Shown piece after piece: positions 31,101 through 43,100 of a stretch of 51,197 nt of DNA. The notes under the pieces were generated by a model. The model ran no database searches and was not told where the DNA came from. It saw only the letters and a list, made by a program, of their open reading frames with translations. Origin of the DNA: Bolinopsis microptera (taxonomy: Eukaryota > Ctenophora > Tentaculata > Lobata > Bolinopsidae); the NCBI RefSeq assembly GCF_026151205.1, contig NW_026971796.1, positions 1-51,197 on the forward strand, in the 5' to 3' direction. The position numbers and the translations under genes were made by a program. Positions within the stretch are counted from its first letter, which is position 1; each line of letters begins with the position of its first letter.

Positions 31101-34100
31101 GACACTTCTTTAATCAAAACTCCATATTTAGCTATAACCCTGCTGCTGCAGTGTTGTAATAATCTGCACACTTTGCACTCTGTGGAGAATCCAGTAACCA
31201 GTAGAAACCAGTATCTGTGTGACGTATTGTCTGGGATATTATAGGACCCGAGTTTTAATTATTATAATATGTGCTGTAGTGGGGTGGATGTTATATTCCT
31301 CGGATTGCGTCAGCCGCCATACCACGTGATATTACGTCACACCACGTGATATTACGTCACAACACGTGATATTACGTCACAACACGTGTGATAGAGCCTT
31401 AGATGGTAGCCGGTAGGTCCCACAAAAGGAGACTGTAGTTGGTGGATCTTTAGAAATGAAGGACACATTCTGTGGGGGGGGGTTCAGATGATGGGGTTTT
31501 ATTGAGACTCTACTTTATATTATTATATTCACATGTTTACAATGTTTGCAGCGGAAGTGACAGGGTACAACGTGGAACAAGAAACAGAGTACGGTTTTAT
31601 CAGTGTTTATGACGGAGAATTACAAGAATGCCACATTCCCAACCTCACTAGATCCACCAGATACAAGTTCAGGGTTAGTAACATGTCACGTGACATCTTA
31701 GAGAAACATCAAACTCAGAAACTTATATCACGGTTGGCATTCAGGAACTTTGAAACTCATGAATATTTGTGATTGCAAAGGAACTAAACCTATCAAGAAT
31801 TTCGCTGTAAACATAAATCCAAAATTCTGTGACGTCACACACCACCCTATGACGTCACACACTACCCTATGACGTCACACCATTCTCTCTCTCAGGTTTA
31901 CTCAGGTAATGTAGCGGGAGAAAGTAAGCCGAGTGCTGTGGTAATGTTCACAACTAGGGCTGGACTTCCTAACCCTCCAGTTAGGGTCAGGGTTGAGGGC
32001 AAGGAGAGGAGTGACAGTGCTATTATCGCTTGGGGTCAGACATTTTCTTTGTTTAATATCTTAGGTGGTTTATTTTAGGGGTTTTATTGGAGAATTTTCA
32101 ATTAAAAGCTTACAAAATACAAACGTATGCTCAATGTTTCTCCGTGAAGTTTAACATTTTAACTAATATTACTCCTCTTCAGAACCCCCAGTACTAGAAG
32201 GAGAACAGCAGATTCTACGCTACAATTTGAAGTTAAACACTGTAACTGGATCCGATAGCACAGCTAACAGAGCTAATGGTGATGTACTGGAGTTCCACAC
32301 TACTGACGATACTAAGATACTCATAAATTCTCTTCTTCCTGGTACACTTTACAGGTGAGAGCCTTACATGACGTCACACCACGAGTTATTACGTCACACC
32401 ACGTGGCATGACGTCACACCACGTGTTATTATATCGAACCAAGTAACATGACGTCACGTTCACTGACATGCCGTCACATCACGTGGTATGACGTCACACC
32501 ACAATAATACCTGATTGTTACAGGATCCTAGTGACAGTGGTAACTGCAGGAGGTGAAGGACCCCCCTCTAACCCCTTCAACTTTAAAACCAGACCAGTGA
32601 GTCCCAGTGCTCCCGCTCCTCCTACTCTCAGAACAAAACCAAGTCCTTACTCTCTCAACCTACTCTGGGGTATGTTTGGTGTTCTTCTTACTTTCACTTT
32701 CACTTTCACTTGGGTATATTGGGCTGACTGGTTTCATAAGTTTATAAGACTGAAGGGGGCCAACATTCAAACACTTCTGTTGTCAACTCTATCTTTTGAG
32801 GGCTGTGCCCCTGAACCTCAATATTTTACATTTAGCCCTTTTTTGGTTTGCACCAAATTGGTACAAAAATAAACCCTTGACAATGACGCAGGGTAACCAG
32901 TAACGTCAGACAGAAGAATGTCTGACATAACTGTCCAGCTGTCCAGCTGTCTATATAAATTAATTTGAGCGATTTTCAAGATTGCACAGTTTAACCCCCT
33001 CTTCTAATACAAGCACCACAAAGTTGTTGCTGATTAATGAAGTGTAGCACCGTGAGCCCTTTTGTTATAAGTTACTTGTACTTTGTAGTTATAATGTGTA
33101 CATGATACATGCTCTTTGTAGTCACGTGACCGCTAATTTAGTGCAGTGTGTATACCTTGTTTGTACTGTATGTTGTTAAAACCATGTACCGGGTAACTTG
33201 TAACTTTTAGTGTCTTGTAGTCACATCACGTGGTGTGACGTCATATCACGTGATTTTACGTCACATCACGTGATTTTACGTCACACCACGTGGTATGACG
33301 TCACACCGTCACTAACTTGTAGTGTCTTGTGGTCAGAGTGAGTAGGTCCCATCTGTTATAGTGATGAGAGTAACTATAGTTTAACATTCTGTCTCATCAT
33401 ATGCCTGGTTGTCCCTCTGTTTTGTTTTAAAGACCCGAGGGCCACCCTTAAGGGCTTTGAAACCGGTTTATTGACAATATAATATATAATAAATAAACTG
33501 AAATCGTAACATTCATGTCAATACTAACTGAAATAATATAAGCTGTAGTTAAAATAATAATACTTACTGTCACTTAATTAAGATATATGATGTAATAAAA
33601 TGAATCTCTTTATTTCCACACTAATTCTCACACCAAGCTTTAATTCACACACCAAAACTTAAAATTTTATCAGATTACAAATGTCCTAATATATACGTCT
33701 CTTATCTTTTAGTTAAAAAGTCAGGGGTGCAGCCGTTTAACTTCAATTAAGATTAAAACAATTCATCACGCTGGATCACGATGTCATTCTATCAAAATCA
33801 GCTAGGCGTTATTTGAATTGATTGCTGGGCTCTGTGTGTAGTACTGTGTAGTGGTAAGTGGGTGTGTGTGCGCGTGGTTGTTATTATGATGCGTTGAGAT
33901 CAGCTACGTTGATGATATGTGATTGTGCGTGTTGTGCTGATAAGGCTTTAATTGAGCAATGGCCAGGAGTATTATCAGTAAACTAGTAGCAGGTCTGGCA
34001 GTGAAAATTTTCCGATTTCAAAAGTGGTCGGTAATTATTAGTTTTGAAGTGCTTTTGTAACTAAGAAGTTTATTGAGTGAATGCCTCATGTTGTTTAGAT

Positions 34101-37100
34101 AGTTTACTGATACTAAGTTATGTTGTGGGGTGTGTGATTTTGTGACCGTTGAGATTTCCTTAAACCTGGAATATTATTCAGTAAAAAGGTTTGCCAGCTT
34201 TCCTCGTTGTTGCCTCTTGATTGGTGTTCCAAAAGCACACGTTTTGCATTAGACTTGTAAATGTTTATTGAAAATAAGCTGGGAAGACAAGTTATATTTA
34301 AGTTTGTTTCAGTGATGGCAAGCAGTGGACCTTTAAAAAATACTGATTGTCTAAAAGTGTTACTACCGTATGTAAGAAGCCAGTCAGAGCTAGTCTCATG
34401 GCTGGAGTTAACTGTCGGGATATTACTTGGAAAAAGGCCTTTGATTGATTTTGGCACTGTTTCAGGGAAGTATTTCATCCTGTGCATTAATATAAGTGCG
34501 TTCTTCACGATAATTCCATGAATAGTGAGAATTCCATACTCTTTAAAGCTGTCCCTCGTGTGTGCAGGCAATTGGCCGTCCTTGTAGAAATAATTGACGT
34601 AACCTGGCATAACCATTCTCACACCTTGTTTCTGTTTTGTGAATAGTGACTCAATGTGTGATTTGGCTGCGAAACCCCAGACGAGGGAGCAGAAATTGAG
34701 GTGGGATTGAACAAAGCTGTGATAAATTTGAAGCCTGACTTTTAACGGTAAGTACCGTTTAATTTTGTACATGATACCCATGTATCTATTCATCCTGGCC
34801 CTAACGGCATGTATGTGTTTGCTCCACGTTAATTTATCATCGATTATTACTCCGAGGAAACGTGCCTCAGTCACTTGATCTATCACTACTCCAGCTATGG
34901 AAACATTAATGTTAGAAAGGGTTGTCGTTCTATGATTGCTAAATACCATAAAGTGAGTTTTTTTGAGATTGAGAGCAAGTCCGTTGCTATCAACCCATTT
35001 GATCAGGAGCGAGGTTATTTGATTTAGTTTGAACTGAACCTCTTGCTCGGTGTAACCAGTAACTATGATATTCGCATCGTCTGCGTACAGTATAAACTTA
35101 GCTAAATTTGTGATGTTTGGAAGGTCGTTGATATAGATCACAAAGAGTAATGGTCCCAAAATCGACCCCTGGGGTACTCCAAACTGGATTTCTCTGGGCC
35201 TCGAGTCTTCTCCACCGACAGTCACGAATTGGTGGCGGCCGCTCAGATAGGACTCGAACCATTTAAGTGCTGAACCTTTAATGCCGTAATGTTCCAGTTT
35301 TTTTAGTAGTATAGGATGTTCAATAACGTCAAAAGCTTTAGAGTAGTCAAGAAGAAGCAGCACAGCAATTTGCTTACTGTTGAGAGAGTGTAGAATACTA
35401 TTTTGAGCATTAAGTAAAGCGTGTTCACATGACATGCCAGGCCTAAAACCGTACTGACTTTCAAAAAGTGATCCATTGAAGTCTAAAAATTCAAGAACTC
35501 GACTATGCATGAGTTTCTCGTATATTTTCGAGAAAGAGCTTAGCAAAGAGATTGGTCTGTAATTAGTAACTTCTGTTTTAGAGCCACCTTTGTGTATCGG
35601 AACAACTCGTGCCGATTTTAGAGCATTTGGAAATATTCCCTCAGTAAAGGAAGAATTTATGATTACGGCCAACGTTTTTGTGAATTTCGTATCTAAGCTT
35701 GCAAGCTTCATTGGTTCAATTTTTGTGTCAAGTGTCGCTTTGTTCTTGAATTTTTTTACTACTTTACTGATTTCAGAGGGCGTAACAGGTCTTAACTCAA
35801 TACTGCTAGTACCTATATCCGTCCTACGTCCGTCCTGTAAGAATTCTTCAAAACCTCCTGGATCGAAAGTTTGCCTAGCACTTATCTGGGACTTTATGTT
35901 GCTTGCAATGTTGGAAAAATACTCATTAAATTTAGCCGATACATCGGAATGGCTGCTGAGTATGTTTCCACATTCATCCTTTATTTTAATAGGCCCAGAG
36001 TGCCTGACATTTCTACCCAGGAGACTATTAATAAGTTGCCACTGCTTTTTGGAGTTGTCGCGGTACTCCTCAAAAAAGTTTTTGTAGTACTTGGTTTTGG
36101 CCAAATTTATATGTTTGTTACAAAATTTATTAATTTTTTTGTACGCAGCAATATTTGTCACGCTGGGAACTTTTATCTTATCGTGGTAGAGACGCTGTCT
36201 ACGGGCACATGCATCTTCTAGCCACGGTAAGATCCAGGGTTTTGAGTCCTGCCGTTCATTTTTACGTCTAGGTCCAGGTTTCTTTTCAGGATATGCTTGA
36301 TCGTAATGTTTGGAATAGATTTCACTGAATTTGTCATACTGGTCATTCGCATTAGTTTCTCTGTGCACCTCACTCCACGTTTCGCTCTCAATAATTCTTT
36401 TGAAATCAGCATGTGCAGCCGCATTGAACCTGCGGAAGTTCGGCACCTTCTCACGACCCTCACTCGATATAACGCGCCTCCCTGCACTCCTGCCCAGTGA
36501 GAGTGTCGTCAGTGTTGCTAAGTGGTCCGACACATTGACCGTCAGTACATGACAACTCAAGGTATTTAATAGGTCGTTGGTATAGACGTGGTCAATTAAG
36601 GTTGCGCTATGATCAGTTACACGAGTGGGCCTTGACACCAGTTGTACAAATCCGTATTTTTCATAAACTGCGATAAGATTTTTCCCTGCTACATCTTTTT
36701 CGTGTTTTACTAAATCAACATTATAGTCACCGGTAAAAACGATGTGTTTGCGAGAGTGCCTATCAAGACTTCGAAGTAGGTTATCTAGAATTTCGGTAAA
36801 TTTGTCAATACTCCTAGAAGGAGAGCGATAAACATTAACTAACAGTTTAGTTTTGTTGAAGCCTTTGCAGTTGTGAATCTTTACAAATTGGAACTCACCG
36901 TTCAAGTCACCATCCCCCTCAAAATTTGGCCTGAAAGATTCAATTTGTTCCGGATTACAGACCCGTTTGTTAATATATATCGTTAAACCCCCTCCCCTGC
37001 CTGTTTTCCTTACAGGGTCTTGCTGGATAGGCTCGTAGAAATTTTCCAAAATAAGGTCAGTAATCCCGTTCGGTAATTTATTCAGAGTACAGTTGGTTTC

Positions 37101-40100
37101 ATTAAAACTTAAGATATCGAAATTGCTATATGTGTCGATCTCTTCCCGGAAGTAGCTGATGTTATTATGTAGTGATCTCACATTTAGGGAAAAAATCTTG
37201 AGCTCGTTGCGATTCGCAGATTTTACGTGCGTCGGCTGCTTATATTCACAGCGTTGTAAGAATTGAGATAGCTCGTTCCAATAATCAGAGCAACCCTCGT
37301 GATCATCTAGCTTATCTCCTATATCATTTATTAAACAATCTCTGTGGTACGGATTAAATGAGATTTTGTCCGACTCTGTGCAGTAGTTCTCGTTCAAATC
37401 GATGCAGTTTATATTGAAACCTGCAATATTCTCCTCGCAACACTTCACACATCCTAACACACCTCTGTAGCATTTCACGTGAACTTTCCTGTCGCACCAA
37501 TCACATTCTCTCACATTATTTATAGAATAAGACCATCCTAAACAAGCGTAACACTGTGCCTTAAATTTAACTTTTGCCTGCTGAGAGCCACTATCGTTTA
37601 CAGTTTCATCAATATTCGAGTGTAGATCATTACTAGTATTACTGTTTTTACAGCTTTTGCATGACCAGGTAGGATTCGCTTTGAGTGCTTTAGCTTCAGA
37701 CTTAGATAACGATTCGCATTTATGATGTTTAGTTGCTTTACATGTTGCACAAAAGAGTAATGGATGATTCTTTGTTAAGCGTGTTTTACAAGTGCCACAT
37801 TGTTTAGAATTGGTCGGTGGATCTACTTGATTAGTTATACTGATAATATTTAATATATAAAACTTGTAATATAGTTTCTATAGAACTAGGAAAACGTAAC
37901 CTGTCAGAACTGTTCAGCAAGGACTATTCAGCCCTGAGTGTGAATCAGCTCGTGACTTTCTGACTAAACTAAGAGTAACCTGTACAGATTTACCTGTACA
38001 GAGTACAAAACAAAACCTGCCTGCCTGTTTATTATACCTGTCTGTTTAAAATGAAATTAAAAAAATACAGGATCTGTGTGAAAGTGTATACAAATTGTAG
38101 TGCTGTATCTGTGTGACCTCATTCCTGAAAAAATTTGTGTCACGTATGTCATCGTAAGATTGTACGTCGTATGTTCTATTATGTTATAAATGTCTGTCAT
38201 ACTGACATAATAATTATAGTAATGAATATTTTGGGTTATTGATATGAAAGATCGTGACCGTTTAAGTGTGATTGTATTGTTATTATCAGCCTTGATTTGG
38301 TGAGATAGTGATGGTTGATTTCAGAAATAGTTGACTGAGTAAATGTAAAGGTTAATAGGCCGATTTGAATATTAGACTAGAATAAATTGTAAATATGAGA
38401 TTACAGGATGAGATTAGATAGTGTTTGAAAGAGCCAATCAGATCATTTCTAGCCTCGATGCTGAACTGTGAGCAGCTGATTTTGAAAAAAATAAAGTCAT
38501 GGGATCGCTAAGACATGAAAATATAGCAAATAATTGATGATAGCCACTAGCCAGTTTGAAATTATAGTGCGATTATTTATTTGTAATCCTCTTTTCATTG
38601 TACGATAGGCTGCACCCTCTGATGCAGGTATTTGTCGATAGTTGTGGACACAACAAGAAAATTGAGAATAATCTTGTGCGAGGGTAGGGACCCAGATGTC
38701 GTTTCTAACCCAAATAAACTTTAAGGAGGCTTCTCATCAGTAGCCGCACCTCCTTACTCGGTTTCTGAACTGGAATTCTATGGGCTTCCAGACGGCCAGA
38801 CCGAGTATTACCATCCCATCCTTCTAGAGTTCATCACAAGTAGCACCCACCTTGAAGATCTTTGACACCCAGACACACCCCATTGGCGAACAAACTTTGG
38901 ATATAATCTTACATGCTCCCGAAGGAATCCCTGGTTTATGGTCTTTCTCATCGTCACCAGCACTTTCACTAGGTCACCAGCTCTTTCACTGAAGTCATCA
39001 GCCCTTTCACTGAAGTCATCAGATGTGACTCTGATCAACGGTATAGTTGTGGACACAACAAGAAAATTGAGAATAATCTTGTGCGAGGGTAGGGACCCAG
39101 ATGTCGTTTCTAACCCAAATAAACTTTAAGGAGGCTTCTCATCAGTAGCCGCACCTCCTTACTCGGTTTCTGAACTGGAATTCTATGGGCTTCCAGACGG
39201 CCAGACCGAGTATTACCATCCCATCCTTCTAGAGTTCATCACAAGTAGCACCCACCTTGAAGATCTTTGACACCCAGACACACCCCATTGGCGAACAAAC
39301 TTTGGATATAATCTTACATGCTCCCGAAGGAATCCCTGGTTTATGGTCTTTCTCATCGTCACCAGCACTTTCACTAGGTCACCAGCTCTTTCACTGAAGT
39401 CATCAGCCCTTTCACTGAAGTCATCAGATGTGACTCTGATCAACGGTATAGTTGTGGACACAACAAGAAAATTGAGAATAATCTTGTGCGAGGGTAGGGA
39501 CCCAGATGTCGTTTCTAACCCAAATAAACTTTAAGGAGGCTTCTCATCAGTAGCCGCACCTCCTTACTCGGTTTCTGAACTGGAATTCTATGGGCTTCCA
39601 GACGGCCAGACCGAGTATTACCATCCCATCCTTCTAGAGTTCATCACAAGTAGCACCCACCTTGAAGATCTTTGACACCCAGACACACCCCATTGGCGAA
39701 CAAACTTTGGATATAATCTTACATGCTCCCGAAGGAATCCCTGGTTTATGGTCTTTCTCATCGTCACCAGCACTTTCACTAGGTCACGAGCTCTTTCACT
39801 GAAGTCATCAGCCCTTTCACTGAAGTCATCAGATGTGACTCTGATCAACGGTATAGTTGTGGACACAACAAGAAAATTGAGAATAATCTTGTGCGAGGGT
39901 AGGGACCCAGATGTCGTTTCTAACCCAAATAAACTTTAAGGAGGCTTCTCATCAGTAGCCGCACCTCCTTACTCGGTTTCTGAACTGGAATTCTATGGGC
40001 TTCCAGACGGCCAGACCGAGTATTACCATCCCATCCTTCTAGAGTTCATCACAAGTAGCACCCACCTTGAAGATCTTTGACACCCAGACACACCCCATTG

Positions 40101-43100
40101 GCGAACAAACTTTGGATATAATCTTACATGCTCCCGAAGGAATCCCTGGTTTATGGTCTTTCTCATCGTCACCAGCACTTTCACTAGGTCACCAGCTCTT
40201 TCACTGAAGTCATCAGCCCTTTCACTGAAGTCATCAGATGTGACTCTGATCAACGGTATAGTTGTGGACACAACAAGAAAATTGAGAATAATCTTGTGCG
40301 AGGGTAGGGACCCAGATGTCGTTTCTAACCCAAATAAACTTTAAGGAGGCTTCTCATCAGTAGCCGCACCTCCTTACTCGGTTTCTGAACTGGAATTCTA
40401 TGGGCTTCCAGACGGCCAGACCGAGTATTACCATCCCATCCTTCTAGAGTTCATCACAAGTAGCACCCACCTTGAAGATCTTTGACACCCAGACACACCC
40501 CATTGGCGAACAAACTTTGGATATAATCTTACATGCTCCCGAAGGAATCCCTGGTTTATGGTCTTTCTCATCGTCACCAGCACTTTCACTAGGTCACCAG
40601 CTCTTTCACTGAAGTCATCAGCCCTTTCACTGAAGTCATCAGATGTGACTCTGATCAACGGTATAGTTGTGGACACAACAAGAAAATTGAGAATAATCTT
40701 GTGCGAGGGTAGGGACCCAGATGTCGTTTCTAACCCAAATAAACTTTAAGGAGGCTTCTCATCAGTAGCCGCACCTCCTTACTCGGTTTCTGAACTGGAA
40801 TTCTATGGGCTTCCAGACGGCCAGACCGAGTATTACCATCCCATCCTTCTAGAGTTCATCACAAGTAGCACCCACCTTGAAGATCTTTGACACCCAGACA
40901 CACCCCATTGGCGAACAAACTTTGGATATAATCTTACATGCTCCCGAAGGAATCCCTGGTTTATGGTCTTTCTCATCGTCACCAGCACTTTCACTAGGTC
41001 ACCAGCTCTTTCACTGAAGTCATCAGCCCTTTCACTGAAGTCATCAGATGTGACTCTGATCAACGGTATAGTTGTGGACACAACAAGAAAATTGAGAATA
41101 ATCTTGTGCGAGGGTAGGGACCCAGATGTCGTTTCTAACCCAAATAAACTTTAAGGAGGCTTCTCATCAGTAGCCGCACCTCCTTACTCGGTTTCTGAAC
41201 TGGAATTCTATGGGCTTCCAGACGGCCAGACCGAGTATTACCATCCCATCCTTCTAGAGTTCATCACAAGTAGCACCCACCTTGAAGATCTTTGACACCC
41301 AGACACACCCCATTGGCGAACAAACTTTGGATATAATCTTACATGCTCCCGAAGGAATCCCTGGTTTATGGTCTTTCTCATCGTCACCAGCACTTTCACT
41401 AGGTCACCAGCTCTTTCACTGAAGTCATCAGCCCTTTCACTGAAGTCATCAGATGTGACTCTGATCAACGGTATAGTTGTGGACACAACAAGAAAATTGA
41501 GAATAATCTTGTGCGAGGGTAGGGACCCAGATGTCGTTTCTAACCCAAATAAACTTTAAGGAGGCTTCTCATCAGTAGCCGCACCTCCTTACTCGGTTTC
41601 TGAACTGGAATTCTATGGGCTTCCAGACGGCCAGACCGAGTATTACCATCCCATCCTTCTAGAGTTCATCACAAGTAGCACCCACCTTGAAGATCTTTGA
41701 CACCCAGACACACCCCATTGGCGAACAAACTTTGGATATAATCTTACATGCTCCCGAAGGAATCCCTGGTTTATGGTCTTTCTCATCGTCACCAGCACTT
41801 TCACTAGGTCACCAGCTCTTTCACTGAAGTCATCAGCCCTTTCACTGAAGTCATCAGATGTGACTCTGATCAACGGTATAGTTGTGGACACAACAAGAAA
41901 ATTGAGAATAATCTTGTGCGAGGGTAGGGACCCAGATGTCGTTTCTAACCCAAATAAACTTTAAGGAGGCTTCTCATCAGTAGCCGCACCTCCTTACTCG
42001 GTTTCTGAACTGGAATTCTATGGGCTTCCAGACGGCCAGACCGAGTATTACCATCCCATCCTTCTAGAGTTCATCACAAGTAGCACCCACCTTGAAGATC
42101 TTTGACACCCAGACACACCCCATTGGCGAACAAACTTTGGATATAATCTTACATGCTCCCGAAGGAATCCCTGGTTTATGGTCTTTCTCATCGTCACCAG
42201 CACTTTCACTAGGTCACCAGCTCTTTCACTGAAGTCATCAGCCCTTTCACTGAAGTCATCAGATGTGACTCTGATCAACGGTATAGTTGTGGACACAACA
42301 AGAAAATTGAGAATAATCTTTTTAATCACAGCAGATTTGTTGACATTTTGGGTAATTTAATAGACTTCTTTTAACATAACTTAAACTTAACTTTATCAGT
42401 CAGCTCAACTTCATGGCTTAAACACAAAACTAGTTCACCTATAAGTGGACCGAGAAAATCGTTCTACTATGTTAGCATAAAGGACGCGTAAGGGTAGCGG
42501 CCCTTTACGCAGCCCCAGAGTCAAGAGGATACAGTGAACCCAGCATCTGGTGAGCACTGATTTACCTAGCTTGTTGAAGTGAATGCCGTCGCGTGCTAAG
42601 TGCGGTAGGCCGAATAGAACATTATCAAAGAGTTTGAAATTTCTACTGCGTAAGGAGAGTTGGAGCATCAGTTCGTTCGTCAGATCTATTGTCCGGTTCA
42701 TTTTGTTGAAACGATCTGCATTTATGGACAATGGGCTGATGGAGTCAAATAAAAACTGGACGTTCAAGTGTCTGTACTTGTCAATGAAAAGTTTAACGTG
42801 GTTGTGGAGAGTCTGGGGATCTGCACCGTTTTTCCTCAGGTCGTTTATCCCTGCTGAGATTAGGACTACGTCAGCCTGCCGAATGGACTCATCGTGTTGG
42901 TCGAGATCGCGCAGCAGAAAGAGATCATTTCTGAAAGCTACGGCAGGCTCTTGCAGTTCACTGCAATCAAAAGAAGCGTTTTTGGAATCAGAGAGGATCA
43001 GTACGCGTTTAGGCCCTGGCTGGCTGGTGGTGGAGGGATGAGAGACAGGGCTCTGCTTAGGACGGGATGATGGACTGATCAAAGTTCTGCAAGTAATGCT

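Noticed and set aside
38639-42320. CRISPR-like array
   Set aside because: Units are 405 bp, contiguous and without unique spacers, in an animal intron; this is a tandem satellite.
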